Source: Psychromonas sp. 14N.309.X.WAT.B.A12 (GTDB taxonomy: Bacteria > Pseudomonadota > Gammaproteobacteria > Enterobacterales > Psychromonadaceae). Taken from it: a stretch of DNA of 64,000 nucleotides. The notes below the pieces were generated by a model. That model had not been told where the DNA came from, made no database searches, and was given only the letters and a program-made list of their open reading frames with translations. Location of the stretch: contig NZ_JAPNXS010000012.1 in NCBI RefSeq assembly GCF_030397575.1, forward strand, positions 45,034 to 109,033, read 5' to 3'. A program made the position numbers and the translations under genes. Positions 29,919 to 40,750 of the stretch are shown one piece after another. Numbering within the stretch: position 1 is the stretch's first letter; each line of letters opens with the position of its first letter.

Positions 29919-30545
29919 ATGAAAATGAAACAGCTCAAGCTCACTACTTTATTAACACTGATCATGCTAATCAGCGCTTGTAGTACCTATAGCGTTGACA
30001 CCACTCGTACCACTTTTTATCAAGAGCAATTTTCAACCACAGGCAATATCTATATCACTTCTGCTCAAGGTCTCCCAACAAACTCCCTAGAACTTATTAG
30101 CTATAAGCAAAAATTAGCAGATAAATTAAATAATGTAGGTTATGAGGTGGTTATAGACAAAGCGCAAGCAGACTATATTGCCACTTTTGATTATGGTATT
30201 GATGAAGGCGATACGTATTTTGTTACCGTACCCGTTATTCGTACTCATTCAAGGTTAATGCACCGAGGCAAGTTTGCTCGCTTACACCACAAAGATCGCC
30301 ATAAAAAGATTAATAACGCTACAAGCAATATTATAACCACCTACAACCGTGTACTGGCATTAGATATCAGTAGTACGCAAGCAGATACTAGAATATATGA
30401 ATCTCAAGTTAGAAGTATAGGTGAGTGTGAAATCATGGCTGGTGTATTTGACCAGTTATTAGAGGCGATGTTTACTGACTTTCCTGGCGAAAACGGGAAA
30501 ATAAGAAAAGCTGACATTCCATATCAAGGGCAATGTGATGAATAA
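29919..30545 (+). CDS. DUF4136-like lipoprotein
   Basis: This 208-residue exported protein has a lipoprotein signal, with hydrophobic residues up to LISAC near residue 21. The mature part resembles DUF4136 lipoproteins (a ladder of short strands with the segment ADYIATFDYGIDEGDT). Function is unknown. It follows the gppA-like gene by 62 bases and may share its transcript. Two ATGs lie two codons apart at 29919 and 29925; the AAGG site suits the second slightly better. No terminator was seen after it. Confidence 0.7.
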   Translation: MKMKQLKLTTLLTLIMLISACSTYSVDTTRTTFYQEQFSTTGNIYITSAQGLPTNSLELISYKQKLADKLNNVGYEVVIDKAQADYIATFDYGIDEGDTYFVTVPVIRTHSRLMHRGKFARLHHKDRHKKINNATSNIITTYNRVLALDISSTQADTRIYESQVRSIGECEIMAGVFDQLLEAMFTDFPGENGKIRKADIPYQGQCDE

Positions 30546-30947
30546 CCCCTACTGCCCCTAGAGCACCACTCTACATTTAAAGCTGTTTTCAGAGCTGATG
30601 ATGAGATTTATAACAGTAAAAGATGTTGTTACTAACCATAACCAACGAACATAAAACTCACCAAAACATCTAAATATGTAAAAAACGCTCTCTTTCACAA
30701 GAAAATAAACGCCCTAATCATCATCTATAACGAAAGTAATATTTTCTTTAATGAAAAGTTAATCATTGATATAACATTTAACTTACCCATAAAAAATTAA
30801 TCATACAATATGACTAAAATGCATCTATTTAATTGATAAATAAGAAATATAAAGAGAAATAATTTAATAAAAAGTGTTACAGCCTTTTTACCCTCCCAAA
30901 CAAAAAACATGATCTAACCAACCAAAAAAAGCTCGATTTAAAACAAA

Positions 30948-30965
30948 ATGAGAGCGAACGCTCAT
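30948..30965 (+). promoter_or_regulatory. Candidate GlpR operator upstream of glpF
   Basis: The 517-base gap 30546-31062 holds no gene and is strongly AT-rich. Within it, an 18-base dyad from 30948 to 30965 reads ATGAG...CTCAT around a perfect GAGCG-AA-CGCTC core (30952-30963), about 100 bases before glpF. Its position fits an operator for GlpR, whose gene ends the operon. The bases match the E. coli GlpR site only partly. Confidence 0.5.
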
Positions 30966-31062
30966 AATAAATCTATTTTTGTAGTAAAAATGTTAATGAT
31001 AAGTATCTTTGTGCACATTAAAACGCAGATCGTTAATTATCAAATAACAAAAGGAATGCAAA

Positions 31063-31881
31063 ATGAGTAAACAACATTCATTAATGGGGCAGTGTCTCGC
31101 TGAGTTTATTGGCACCGCAATATTAATCTTTTTTGGTGTTGGTTGTGTAGCCGCATTAGTATTAGCTGGCGCAAACTTTGGTCAATGGGAAATTAGTATT
31201 ATGTGGGGAATGGGGGTTGCTATCGCGATCTACTGTACTGCAGGTGTTTCTGGCGCGCATATTAACCCGGCTGTTACCATTGCACTTGCGTTATTTCATG
31301 GGTTTAACAAACAAAAAGTATTGCCGTACATTATATCGCAGTTACTCGGTGCATTCTGCTCTGCTGCTTTAGTGTACGCATTATATAGTAACCTATTTAG
31401 TGATTATGAGATCGCTCATAACTTTGTAAGAAGTAGTCAGGAAGCCCTATCCACCGCAGGAATTTTTTCTACCTACCCACATCCATCAATTTCTTTAGTC
31501 ACGGCATTTTTTGTTGAGTTTGTTATAACAACAGTTCTTATTTTCGCGATTTTAGCATTGGGAGATGAAAATAATGGTGCACCTCGTGGCCCATTAAACC
31601 CAGTATTAATCGGTGTATTAATTGCCGTTATTGGTGGTTCATTAGGCCCTCTAACTGGTTTTGCTATGAATCCTGCTCGAGATTTTGGTCCTAAATTATT
31701 TGCTTATTTAGCAGGTTGGGACTTTGCACTAACAGGTGCAAGAGAGATTCCATACTTCATCGTACCAATTGTTGCACCTATTTTAGGAGCCTGCTTTGGT
31801 GCATGGGTTTACCCGAAAGTTATTTCACCATACCTGCCAGAAGAAGGCTTTGGTTGCACTATTCCAAATGAGTGTGATTAA
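31063..31881 (+). CDS. glpF: Glycerol uptake facilitator (aquaglyceroporin)
   Basis: GlpF forms a channel through the inner membrane for passive glycerol entry. At 272 residues it is near E. coli GlpF (281). Both NPA boxes fall at the same residue numbers as in E. coli: 68-70 (HINPAVTI) and 203-205 (MNPARDFGP). The arginine after the second NPA is present, as in glycerol-selective channels. AAGGA precedes ATG 31063. It is the first gene of glpFK, with glpR following. Confidence 0.97.
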   Translation: MSKQHSLMGQCLAEFIGTAILIFFGVGCVAALVLAGANFGQWEISIMWGMGVAIAIYCTAGVSGAHINPAVTIALALFHGFNKQKVLPYIISQLLGAFCSAALVYALYSNLFSDYEIAHNFVRSSQEALSTAGIFSTYPHPSISLVTAFFVEFVITTVLIFAILALGDENNGAPRGPLNPVLIGVLIAVIGGSLGPLTGFAMNPARDFGPKLFAYLAGWDFALTGAREIPYFIVPIVAPILGACFGAWVYPKVISPYLPEEGFGCTIPNECD

Positions 31882-31947
31882 AAAATACAAATATGCCAAT
31901 TTCAGTAACGGCACATATTCAGATTAAATAGTAAAAAGGAAAATATA

Positions 31948-33480
31948 ATGACAGACAAACAATATATCGTTGCTTTAGACCAAGGTACTACCAGCTCTCG
32001 TGCAGTAATTCTTGATCACGAAGCGAATATCATTAGTGTTTCTCAACGTGAATTTACACAAATTTACCCCCATTCTGGCTGGGTTGAGCATGACCCTATG
32101 GAGATTTATGCAACACAAAGTTCTGTATTAACCGAGTCTTTAGCAAAAGCGAGTATTCGTAGTGACCAAGTAGCAGCTATCGGTATTACTAATCAACGTG
32201 AAACCACTATTGTTTGGAATAAAGAAACGGGCAAGCCGGTTTATAACGCCATTGTTTGGCAGTGTCGCCGTACAGCAAGCATTTGTGAGGAGCTGAAAGA
32301 GCGCGAAGGCTTAGAAGACTATGTCCGTGAAAATACAGGTTTAATGCTAGACCCATATTTTTCAGGCACTAAAGTAAAATGGATCTTAGACAACGTCGAA
32401 GGTGCACGTGAAGATGCTGAAGCAGGTAAGTTATTATTTGGCACCGTAGATACCTGGTTGATCTGGAAAATGACGCAAGGACGCGTACATGTTACGGATT
32501 ACACTAACGCTTCTCGTACCATGTTATTTAATATCAACACACTACAATGGGATGAAAAACTGCTTGCAGAACTAGGTATTCCAGCATCTATGATGGCTGA
32601 GGTAAAAAGTTCTTCTGAGGTTTACGGTAAAACTAATATTGGTGGTGTTGGCGGTACGCGTATTCCTATTGCAGGTATAGCAGGTGATCAACAAGCTGCA
32701 TTATACGGGCATATGTGTGTAGAAAAGGGCCAAGCCAAAAATACCTATGGAACAGGCTGCTTCCTATTAATGAATACAGGTAAAGAGAAAATAACCTCAA
32801 CACATGGCCTGCTCACTACTTTGGCTTGTGGTCCGAAAGGTGAAGCAACTTACGCATTAGAAGGTGCAGTATTCATGGGGGGAGCATCAATTCAATGGTT
32901 ACGCGATGAGATGAAAATACTCTCTGATGCTAAAGACTCTGAATACTTTGCGACTAAGGTTGGATCGTCAAATGGGGTATATGTTGTTCCAGCCTTTACT
33001 GGTTTAGGTGCGCCATATTGGAACCCTTATGCGCGCGGTACAATCGTTGGTTTAACACGTGGTACTAGTGCAAATCATATTATACGTGCAACATTAGAGA
33101 GTATTGCTTACCAAACTCGTGACGTATTAGATGCGATGCAAGCAGATGCAAATATGGAACTAGCTTCACTACGTGTTGATGGTGGTGCAGTAGCCAATAA
33201 TTTCTTAATGCAATTCCAATCAGATGTACTGAATACGACAGTGGAACGCCCAGCAGTTACTGAAGTAACGGCTCTCGGTGCCGCATACTTGGCTGGTATT
33301 GCAGTGGGTTATTGGAGCAGTCTAGATGAACTACAAAACAAAGCTGTTATTGAACACTCTTTTGAACCCGTTGCCGTACAAGAAAAACGTGAACAGCGTT
33401 ACAATGGCTGGAAGCGCGCAGTAAAATGTGCCACGGTATGGGCAGATCTTCATAATGAAGATAACGAAGATACACCTTAA
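31948..33480 (+). CDS. glpK: Glycerol kinase
   Basis: GlpK phosphorylates glycerol to glycerol-3-phosphate, trapping what GlpF admits. The 510 residues include the N-terminal phosphate loop [11 protein letters not shown], the substrate region WVEHDP, the segment [13 protein letters not shown] and the C-terminal [15 protein letters not shown]. The length is typical (E. coli 502). It follows glpF by 66 bases with an AAGGA ribosome site and ends in a terminator. Confidence 0.98.
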   Translation: MTDKQYIVALDQGTTSSRAVILDHEANIISVSQREFTQIYPHSGWVEHDPMEIYATQSSVLTESLAKASIRSDQVAAIGITNQRETTIVWNKETGKPVYNAIVWQCRRTASICEELKEREGLEDYVRENTGLMLDPYFSGTKVKWILDNVEGAREDAEAGKLLFGTVDTWLIWKMTQGRVHVTDYTNASRTMLFNINTLQWDEKLLAELGIPASMMAEVKSSSEVYGKTNIGGVGGTRIPIAGIAGDQQAALYGHMCVEKGQAKNTYGTGCFLLMNTGKEKITSTHGLLTTLACGPKGEATYALEGAVFMGGASIQWLRDEMKILSDAKDSEYFATKVGSSNGVYVVPAFTGLGAPYWNPYARGTIVGLTRGTSANHIIRATLESIAYQTRDVLDAMQADANMELASLRVDGGAVANNFLMQFQSDVLNTTVERPAVTEVTALGAAYLAGIAVGYWSSLDELQNKAVIEHSFEPVAVQEKREQRYNGWKRAVKCATVWADLHNEDNEDTP

Positions 33481-33504
33481 TCAATTCAAACAATAACCTC
33501 CATT

Positions 33505-33531
33505 AAAGAGCGCCTCGAGCGCTCTTTTGTT
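33505..33531 (+). terminator. Intrinsic terminator after glpK
   Basis: A perfect 9-bp stem (arms 33505-33513 and 33519-33527, loop of five) runs into a T-rich end. It separates glpFK from glpR, so glpR probably has its own promoter. Confidence 0.8.
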
Positions 33532-33663
33532 ATCAATACTTCAACATTATTGTCTATTTGTCTCTCATTCGAACGTAAAACACTCATTACACTTGCTATT
33601 CCTAATGTGCACACAGTAAACTGTTTTTTATAAATTTAGCCATGAGCGCAGGAGTGAGGTTCA

Positions 33664-34452
33664 ATGAAACAGACAACAAGACATCAAGAGATCGTTAATT
33701 TAGTACAAAAGAATGGCTATGTAAGTACTGAAAGTCTTGTTGAACACTTTAATGTCAGCCCACAAACCATTCGTCGAGATCTCAATGAACTCGCCGATGA
33801 AAATAAAATCCGCAGACACCATGGTGGAGCAACAACACAACAAAGCTCAGTCAATACTTCTTACAACGACCGAAAAGAACGTCAATCCCATGTTAAAGAT
33901 GCCATCGCCCAAGCATTAGTAAAATATATCCCAGATGGTGCAACTCTGTTTATAGATATCGGAACCACACCTGAATATATAGCGAAAGAACTGGTTAAAA
34001 ACCATAAAGGCTTACGCATTGTTACGAATAATATCAACGTCGCGAGTATTTTAATGACCAACGATGATTTTAAAGTAATTCTAGCCGGTGGCGAAGTACG
34101 CAATAGAGATGGCGGTATTGTCGGAGAAGCTACGTTAGACTTTATCAAACAGTTCCGTTTGGACTTTGGCATTATCGGTATTAGTGGTATTGATTATGAT
34201 GGTTCATTATTAGACTTTGATTATCATGAAGTACGTGTGAAACAAGCGATCATTGAAAATAGCCGTAGTGTATTCCTTGCTGTTGACCATACTAAATTTG
34301 GCCGCAACGCCATGGTTAACTTAGGTAATATAAGTGAATTAGACATGTTAATCACAGACTTAACGCCACCTAATGAAATTATTAGCATATTAAAAGAACA
34401 TAACATTCCATTAGAGGTTATTAATAGCCAAAGCACTGAACAAGCTGATTAA
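33664..34452 (+). CDS. glpR: DeoR family repressor of glycerol metabolism
   Basis: This 262-residue regulator has the DeoR winged helix at the N-terminus (YVSTESLVEHFNVSPQTIRR) and a sugar-phosphate sensor domain. That domain contains FIDIGTTPEYIAKEL and the segment ILAGGEVRNRDGGIVGE. In the family, glycerol-3-phosphate binding releases DNA. The position after glpFK supports GlpR. GAGG precedes ATG 33664. Likely targets are glpF and glpD, which have dyads upstream. A second DeoR protein at 52000-52734 may share sites. Beyond the gene, 34453-34670 shows only an imperfect hairpin at 34522-34552 without a T run. Confidence 0.93.
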   Translation: MKQTTRHQEIVNLVQKNGYVSTESLVEHFNVSPQTIRRDLNELADENKIRRHHGGATTQQSSVNTSYNDRKERQSHVKDAIAQALVKYIPDGATLFIDIGTTPEYIAKELVKNHKGLRIVTNNINVASILMTNDDFKVILAGGEVRNRDGGIVGEATLDFIKQFRLDFGIIGISGIDYDGSLLDFDYHEVRVKQAIIENSRSVFLAVDHTKFGRNAMVNLGNISELDMLITDLTPPNEIISILKEHNIPLEVINSQSTEQAD

Positions 34453-34670
34453 TGATGATTATTCACGTAACGATAACTTTTTAAAATATTTAATCGTCTA
34501 AGACTCATATATCTCACTTGATGCAGATGAAACTAAAGTAAGTTTATCTGCACATACAAGAAAATGACGAAACAAACTAGTCGTTGATTTAAGTTCAGTG
34601 CAGCAAGCGAAAGTCACAGGGCAATATTACCCCCCATTTATATTTACCCCACACACATTATCCAAAAGCT

Positions 34671-35189
34671 TCAGTTCATATTACATAATGTATGAATAAC
34701 TATCTTATGCTCAGGATTCTCTTGCACAGGCACATCATAAGTCTTTGCGCTGTTGGCGACGTCACACCGTAACTCAGATAATTTACCTTTTAAGGTTAAT
34801 GAATGCTGGTTGCCATTATAAAATAGCTTAGCTAACCATAGCGTAAATTCGTTTTCTCCTGGCTTGCCCAAGTAAATATGTTGCATCAGTGAGTCATTAC
34901 CAAACATACTTGATGGTGTTGAAGTTCGAATGGTAGAAGCAGGAAAGGTAAATTTTCCGTGCTGATCAGTTACTGTTTGATCTAAGTGGCGACCATCATA
35001 ATATAGCTCTCTATAAACAGTTTTACCGACAACTACTTTACCAGTATCTAACAATTGACCTTGTATAGGGGGCGATAATAAAAAAGTTTCCCGACTAAAA
35101 AAACCAAAAATATCCGTACACGCAGAAACACTAAAAACCAATAATAAAATGCTAATAACACTGAATAAACTCTGTTTTATTAAAGTCAT
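34671..35189 (-). CDS. Lipoprotein of unknown function
   Basis: This 172-residue protein has a lipoprotein signal (long hydrophobic helix ending SVSAC, about Cys24). The mature part begins with a repeated-strand pattern (PPIQGQLLDTGKVVVGKTVY, then TVTDQHGKFTFPA), which looks like a transthyretin- or CNA-B-like beta-sandwich used in surface proteins. I do not recognise a specific function. It is probably anchored in the outer or inner membrane facing the periplasm. It lies downstream of the Nramp-like gene, separated by a terminator. Confidence 0.7.
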   Translation of the reverse strand: MTLIKQSLFSVISILLLVFSVSACTDIFGFFSRETFLLSPPIQGQLLDTGKVVVGKTVYRELYYDGRHLDQTVTDQHGKFTFPASTIRTSTPSSMFGNDSLMQHIYLGKPGENEFTLWLAKLFYNGNQHSLTLKGKLSELRCDVANSAKTYDVPVQENPEHKIVIHTLCNMN

Positions 35190-35242
35190 AATATTTCCGA
35201 TTAGATGAAAAAGAGAGTCATTGGTATAATATTTCTACCATA

Positions 35243-35269
35243 AAAAATGCCGCGCAATGCGGCATTTTT
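35243..35269 (-). terminator. Intrinsic terminator after Nramp-like gene
   Basis: A perfect 11-bp stem (arms 35243-35253 and 35259-35269, loop of five) carries A/U runs at both ends. It closes the Nramp-like transcript 29 bases after its stop. Confidence 0.85.
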
Positions 35270-35298
35270 AAAACGGCTAAAAATACAAAGCGAACTGT

Positions 35299-36531
35299 TT
35301 AACAAAACTTCCAAATCAAAAAGGCTAAAGCAAATCCCACCAAATAGATCATACCTAACCAAGTCAGCCCTTGTAAGAATTTCCCATGTTGAATACTAGG
35401 CTCAGATTTCACTAATCTAAAGTTAAGCCAAGCAAACACTGGAGTAGTAATAAAGGCTAACGTCATCGCAAAGGTCAACATAGGCGCTAATGCAGATTTA
35501 AAGAATAATACGATAGTCATACCAGCTAGAGATTGTATTAGTAACCAGATATTTAAACTGTGCTTAGACTGTTTAAAGCCTAGTAGCTTATGCGATTCAT
35601 TCAAAGTACGTGAATAACCATCTAATACCGTAATCGTCGTACCAAACAAACATAAGAAGGCAATCATTGATACTAAAGGACGAGACCATTCCCCAATGGT
35701 TAATGCGTACATATCAATCAAGCGCTGTGCAAAGGCCACACCACCAAGCACCGTACCGCTGGTCTGTCCATACTGTACTAACACACCTAAACCAAAGAAT
35801 ACTAACGCCAATACTGCAGTTAGCCAATAACCAACATTAAAATCTAACAAGCCTTGCTGCTTAGTAATCACCTGTTGTTTTTGTTTTGCTTTTAACCAAA
35901 GAGAACTCAATGCAGAAACTTCAATCGGTGCTGGCATCCACCCCATTAATGCGACCATAAAACCTAACATAGCAAGCTTATAAGGTGATGGCCCTTCGTA
36001 ATCAGCGGGTGTCATTGGGCCATTATTAAAAGCGACAATAAAAGCAGCTACCGTCGTAATCGTTAATACGACCATGATCACTTTAGCAACATTATCTAAT
36101 GCTTTAAAATGACCAAATAATAGAATCATTAAACATACACCTAGTATTAACCAACATAATAAGGTCACTGACACATTAACCGGTAAAGCGTAATGCAGTA
36201 GGCTCGCTGTTAGTAATAATACCCCCGCCGTACTCACAACGGCAGCAAGAACATTCAAAGCAGCAAAACAATAAAAGTACCAAGGCCCTTTATTTTTATA
36301 ACCTTCGATTAAGTTATTACCCGTCGCTAATGTATATTCAACTCCGAAACGGAAAAAAGGGTATTTCAGCACATTAACAGCAACAACTAACCACAGTAAT
36401 TGCCAGCCAAAAATAGCACCTGCTTGTGTAGATGCAACAAGGTGTGAACCACCAATTGAAGCAGTGGCCATTAATATTCCGGGGCCAAACGCATTTAAGC
36501 GCGATTTTATACTTGGTACGACATCATTCAT
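35299..36531 (-). CDS. Divergent Nramp-like transporter
   Basis: This 410-residue integral membrane protein has about 11 hydrophobic helices in the Nramp/APC-fold arrangement. The first helix begins GPGILMATASIGGSHLVAS, where classical Nramp proteins have the metal-binding DPGN; here the aligned residues are GGSH. The sixth-helix motif, usually MPH, reads GWMPAPIEVS. The protein therefore lacks two canonical transition-metal ligands and may carry another substrate. It is a single gene with its own terminator; no mntR-type regulator adjoins it. The LacI gene downstream of the ABC transporter is on the same strand 172 bases upstream, so weak co-transcription cannot be excluded. Confidence 0.82.
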   Translation of the reverse strand: MNDVVPSIKSRLNAFGPGILMATASIGGSHLVASTQAGAIFGWQLLWLVVAVNVLKYPFFRFGVEYTLATGNNLIEGYKNKGPWYFYCFAALNVLAAVVSTAGVLLLTASLLHYALPVNVSVTLLCWLILGVCLMILLFGHFKALDNVAKVIMVVLTITTVAAFIVAFNNGPMTPADYEGPSPYKLAMLGFMVALMGWMPAPIEVSALSSLWLKAKQKQQVITKQQGLLDFNVGYWLTAVLALVFFGLGVLVQYGQTSGTVLGGVAFAQRLIDMYALTIGEWSRPLVSMIAFLCLFGTTITVLDGYSRTLNESHKLLGFKQSKHSLNIWLLIQSLAGMTIVLFFKSALAPMLTFAMTLAFITTPVFAWLNFRLVKSEPSIQHGKFLQGLTWLGMIYLVGFALAFLIWKFC

Positions 36532-36703
36532 TTATTTAAACTCGAATTAGGATATTTTTGTGGTCGGTTAACATACATAATTAATGGTCAATAAAAAAGC
36601 AAAAAGAGTGACTTTCGAAGGATTAATAGACTTTTAATCACCAAATCACTATTACTTTAAAAAAACTGATATTTCAAAGGCTAAAGTGCACTTATAAAAG
36701 TGA

Positions 36704-37723
36704 CTAAGAGGTTGGATTATTTTTTATCACATCTGACTCACGGATAATAATGGAGGCCTCATACCAATTTTGAATGGTGAAGTTTTGAACCTCCAGTTGA
36801 TTCAATATCAACTTACTCATTTGTTCGCCAACTCCATGAGTATCATAATCAAGCGTGGTAATTGAGGGGTTGGTATATTGGCTATGTTCGTAATTGCCAT
36901 AACCAGCAATCGCAATATCCACACCGGGCTGGTACCCCTGCTTTTCGCAAGCAACTATCGCGCCGAATGCCATTGCATCATCAGCGCATAGTATGCAAGT
37001 TGGAGGTGTGGCTAAGGCCATTAATTGTTCCGTCATCTCAATGGCATCTCGTTCAGTAAGTTCACCATGCAATAAATAGTGTTTATCAACCGTCAGAGCG
37101 GCTTCTTGCATCGCTTTTAAATACCCCTGTTGACGAGCCGTCGCCAACGTAAACTGCAGCGGAGCATTAAGAAAAGCAATACGTTGATGCCCAGCCTTAA
37201 TTTGACGTTTTGTTAATTGGTAAAAGGCATGTTGGTTATCCACATCAACAAATTGGTCATCTTGATAACCAGGCTCATAACCTAAACAAACATAGGGAAA
37301 ACCATGCACCTTTAACAAGGTAATACGTGGATCGTTGTGGCGAGTTCTCACAACAAACAAACCATCCACTAAACCACTAGTAATAAAATCTACATAGACT
37401 TTCTGTTCGTCTTGAGTCGGAGAAATAGTCGTCACAATCAATTGATACCCCTGCTTTATCAATAGCTCAGAGGCACTAGCTAACACTTTTGAAAAAGCCG
37501 ATGACACAAACATTCGTGCATTCGCAGGTAAAATAATACCAATATTCTTAGAGCGACCAGAGGCTAATCGTTGAGCTGTAGGGTTGGCTTTGTAACCGAG
37601 TATTTTAGCCGCTTCTAGTACCTTTAAGCGGGTATCAAAGTTAACGTCCTTATAACCATTTAGCGCTCTTGAAACCGTTGACTTAGAGAGCCCTAAATAA
37701 TCTGCTAGTTGCTTAATAGACAT
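36704..37723 (-). CDS. LacI family transcriptional regulator
   Basis: This 339-residue repressor has the LacI helix-turn-helix at the very N-terminus (SIKQLADYLGLSKSTVSRAL), the hinge region NPTAQRLASGRS, and a periplasmic-binding-protein-like effector domain. It is the last gene of the five-gene ABC transporter operon, 13 bases after the ATPase gene. It most likely represses that operon through the 24-bp palindrome at 42254-42277, with the transported sugar or a derivative as inducer. The ligand is unknown because no catabolic enzyme lies in the operon. Confidence 0.95.
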   Translation of the reverse strand: MSIKQLADYLGLSKSTVSRALNGYKDVNFDTRLKVLEAAKILGYKANPTAQRLASGRSKNIGIILPANARMFVSSAFSKVLASASELLIKQGYQLIVTTISPTQDEQKVYVDFITSGLVDGLFVVRTRHNDPRITLLKVHGFPYVCLGYEPGYQDDQFVDVDNQHAFYQLTKRQIKAGHQRIAFLNAPLQFTLATARQQGYLKAMQEAALTVDKHYLLHGELTERDAIEMTEQLMALATPPTCILCADDAMAFGAIVACEKQGYQPGVDIAIAGYGNYEHSQYTNPSITTLDYDTHGVGEQMSKLILNQLEVQNFTIQNWYEASIIIRESDVIKNNPTS

Positions 37724-37736
37724 TTCTTATCCATAC

Positions 37737-38834
37737 CTATAAGCGCAGATCAGTTTCATTATCAAACAACAAAACACGAGATAGTTCAACAATCAAATCA
37801 ACATAGTCACCACGTTGAAAGTCTGAACGTAAATCCAACCTTGCTTTCACCGCACCACCAGCGAGGTTAAATAATATTTCTTTATCAAAGCCCATAGGTT
37901 CTATTAAATCAATTTGTAGCTGATTAAAATTAAAGGTGCCATCTGTTTCAGGAAATAACCGGCTATCGTTAAAGAAATCAGGTCGAATACCTACTTTCAC
38001 CGGCAATCCTTGCTCATTAATAACCCCTTGCAAAGCGACATTGGACAATTGCTTTCTAGGTAAACGGTAATTACCTATCTGTAAATGATCATTAAATAAC
38101 CTCCCCTCAATAATATTCATAGAAGGAGAACCAATAAATTGTGCAACAAACACATTAGCAGGATTTAAATACACCTCCATTGGCGTGCCGGCTTGGGCAA
38201 TATAGCCATCATGCAATACCACCACTTTATCCGCTAAGGTCATCGCCTCTACTTGATCATGAGTTACATAGACACTCGTGCGTCCGAATTTATTATGTAT
38301 TTTGCCTATTTCTGTACGCATATGACTACGCAGTTTCGAATCTAAATTCGACAAAGGTTCATCAAACAGAAATAGATCAGCTTCACGGATAATCGCTCGC
38401 CCCATGGCAACACGTTGACGCTGACCACCAGATAAGTCAGCAGGTTTACGCTCTAGCAGTTCTTCGAGTTGTAACATCTCAGAGACTTCTGTTAAGCGTC
38501 GCTCAATATCATCGTTTTCCACCTTTAATCGACGCAGTGCAAAGATAATATTCTCTTTCACTGATTTATGTGGGTATAAAGCATAGTTTTGAAAAACCAT
38601 CGCAATATTACGGTGTTGTGGCTCAATATCGTTCACCACTCTATCTCCAATGACAATATCGCCAGAAGTGGCTTGCTCTAAACCAGCAATCATCCTCAAT
38701 GTAGTTGACTTACCACAGCCCGATGGGCCAACTAACACCACAAACTCACCATCCTCAATACTTAAATCAATGCCTTTAACTACAGCAGTATCACCGAAGC
38801 TTTTTACAATATTCTTTAATTTAATCGCAGCCAT
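37737..38834 (-). CDS. Sugar ABC transporter ATP-binding protein (MalK/UgpC type)
   Basis: This 365-residue ATPase energises the sugar transporter. Walker [11 protein letters not shown], signature [14 protein letters not shown], Walker [13 protein letters not shown] and the H-loop YVTHDQ are intact. The C-terminal third is the regulatory beta-barrel domain found in MalK-type ATPases. Such ATPases are often shared between transporters. It lies 2 bases after the second permease gene. Confidence 0.95.
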   Translation of the reverse strand: MAAIKLKNIVKSFGDTAVVKGIDLSIEDGEFVVLVGPSGCGKSTTLRMIAGLEQATSGDIVIGDRVVNDIEPQHRNIAMVFQNYALYPHKSVKENIIFALRRLKVENDDIERRLTEVSEMLQLEELLERKPADLSGGQRQRVAMGRAIIREADLFLFDEPLSNLDSKLRSHMRTEIGKIHNKFGRTSVYVTHDQVEAMTLADKVVVLHDGYIAQAGTPMEVYLNPANVFVAQFIGSPSMNIIEGRLFNDHLQIGNYRLPRKQLSNVALQGVINEQGLPVKVGIRPDFFNDSRLFPETDGTFNFNQLQIDLIEPMGFDKEILFNLAGGAVKARLDLRSDFQRGDYVDLIVELSRVLLFDNETDLRL

Positions 38835-38836
38835 AA

Positions 38837-39811
38837 TTACCCTTTAACCCCGCCATCTGTTTTGCCGCCTTTCATAAAGCGAGATGCGAATAGAAAACAA
38901 ATTACAATCGGAGCCAGCGTCAACATAGAGGCCGCCATAATACGATCCCAAATTGCATTTTTTGATACAAATAGCTCTTGCAGAGCCAGTGGTAAAGTGT
39001 GAAATTCTGGATATTGTTTTAAAAATACTGAAGCAAATAAATATTCATTCCAACCAATGATAAAACAATAAATAAATACCGTAGCCAACATAGGCAAGGA
39101 TAACGGTAACACCACCTTAATGATCGCTTCTTTACGAGAGCAACCATCCATCATCGCAGCCTCTTCAAGTGCAAAGGGAATGCCACGGAAATAGTTACCC
39201 AACATATACATACCCACAGGAAGTGTTTGTACAATGTAAATAAGAAACAAACAAAAGGCACTACCCCACAAAGAAGAAGCAAGCCCAACATTCATCGCCA
39301 TTTGATAAAGTGGCACCATCAACAACACGCCACCCACCATATACACAAATAACACCGAGCGCTGTATTACGACTTGCCCCTTGAAACGTAATCGACTAAT
39401 TGAATAAGCCCCCATCACAGAAAAAACTAAAGAGAAACTAGCCGCACCAACGGAAAATATCACGCTATTTAACATGTACTTCCCAAAGGGGAATAGGTTA
39501 TCGTTAGCTGTATATTTAGCGGCAATCGCCTGCTTTTTCTCTGCTGATAACTTAGGGTTGTTGAGTATCTTTTGAATCGCCGCCGGTATTTCTACCTCCT
39601 CTGCTTCAGTTAATCCTAATAACTCCTTATAAGCATCCCAATTAATACTTTGTGGAATCAACGAAGGGTTTCCCCAATCATATTGATGCTTTAATGAAGT
39701 CGACAAAATTTGTGCAAAAGGCAATAAGCTAAAGCTCACTAACAAAACGATAGCTAAAGCAAATCCAATGCGTCCTTTAATAGTTTTTTTTCCCAACATA
39801 ATTGTTACCAC
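38837..39811 (-). CDS. Sugar ABC transporter permease (MalG type)
   Basis: This 324-residue inner-membrane permease has six or more helices and the EAA coupling motif [21 protein letters not shown] near its C-terminal half. A large periplasmic loop between the first two helices (roughly residues 45-100) is longer than in many MalG proteins. Its start overlaps the end of the first permease gene by 7 bases, so the two are translationally coupled and should form a heterodimer. Confidence 0.93.
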   Translation of the reverse strand: MVTIMLGKKTIKGRIGFALAIVLLVSFSLLPFAQILSTSLKHQYDWGNPSLIPQSINWDAYKELLGLTEAEEVEIPAAIQKILNNPKLSAEKKQAIAAKYTANDNLFPFGKYMLNSVIFSVGAASFSLVFSVMGAYSISRLRFKGQVVIQRSVLFVYMVGGVLLMVPLYQMAMNVGLASSLWGSAFCLFLIYIVQTLPVGMYMLGNYFRGIPFALEEAAMMDGCSRKEAIIKVVLPLSLPMLATVFIYCFIIGWNEYLFASVFLKQYPEFHTLPLALQELFVSKNAIWDRIMAASMLTLAPIVICFLFASRFMKGGKTDGGVKG

Positions 39812-40671
39812 TTCATTATTTTTTTAATATAGAACCAAATAAAGATGGACAGCACACCTAACTGAATAACAGATGTCGCTGCGGCTAACCCTTGATCAAT
39901 AACGCCAGTAAAAGCTTGGTAATAAGTAAAGATAGGTAGGGTTTCTACATTCGGGGCCAATAGGTAAACGTCTTCAAAACGATTTAAATTCCAAATTAAG
40001 CGCAACAACACCACTGTCGCTAAAACAAAATAAAGCTCAGGTAAAGTCACATGAAAAAAGCGCCCCACTGGACCATACCCATCAATGGCAGCGGCTTCAT
40101 ATTGATCTCGTGAAATGGACACCAACTTAGATAAAATAAGTAAGTAAGCAATCGGAGCATGTTTCCAAATATCAAATAACACCACCACCCACAACGCAGA
40201 ATCTGGGTCACCAATTAAATTACTCCGCTCACTCCACAAGCCTAACAGATCAACCAACAGATAATTAACGACACCAGAGATAGGATCAAACAAAAACTGC
40301 CAACCAAATACGACTGAGATAACAGGCGCTACATAGGGCAACATAATCGCCGCATTTACTAAACCTCTGCCCATAAAAGGATCACGCAGCAATAATGCCA
40401 TTGCTAGCCCGAGTAATGTGGTGCCCACTACAGTTCCCAATAGATACAAGCTAGTGGTAGCAATAGCACTATAATAATCAGCATTAGATAACAGCTTTAT
40501 ATAATTTTCCAAGCCAACAAAAGTTTTAGATCCATTTAATTGCACATCGAAAAAGCTTAAATACACGTTGTACATCAATGGGTATAAAATGAGCAATCCC
40601 AAAATCACAATCGTTGGTGCCACTAATTTCCAACCAAACCTGGCTTCAGCACGCTCTAATGGTGTCATCAT
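39805..40671 (-). CDS. Sugar ABC transporter permease (MalF/UgpA type)
   Basis: This 288-residue permease has six predicted helices and the EAA motif AAAIDGYGPVGRFFHVTLPE. It starts 79 bases after the binding-protein gene and overlaps the next permease. Its form is that of carbohydrate uptake transporter family 1, handling oligosaccharides, polyols or glycerol-phosphate compounds. Which one is not evident. Confidence 0.93.
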   Translation of the reverse strand: MMTPLERAEARFGWKLVAPTIVILGLLILYPLMYNVYLSFFDVQLNGSKTFVGLENYIKLLSNADYYSAIATTSLYLLGTVVGTTLLGLAMALLLRDPFMGRGLVNAAIMLPYVAPVISVVFGWQFLFDPISGVVNYLLVDLLGLWSERSNLIGDPDSALWVVVLFDIWKHAPIAYLLILSKLVSISRDQYEAAAIDGYGPVGRFFHVTLPELYFVLATVVLLRLIWNLNRFEDVYLLAPNVETLPIFTYYQAFTGVIDQGLAAATSVIQLGVLSIFIWFYIKKIMKW

Positions 40672-40750
40672 CTCTCCTTACCCGCGTCATCAGGTACCGT
40701 GTACTTACTGTTGACAATAATCACACGGTAAATGAATTAAATGCGCACTG

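Noticed and set aside
34522..34552. Hairpin after glpR as a terminator
   Set aside because: The stem is imperfect and no T run follows.
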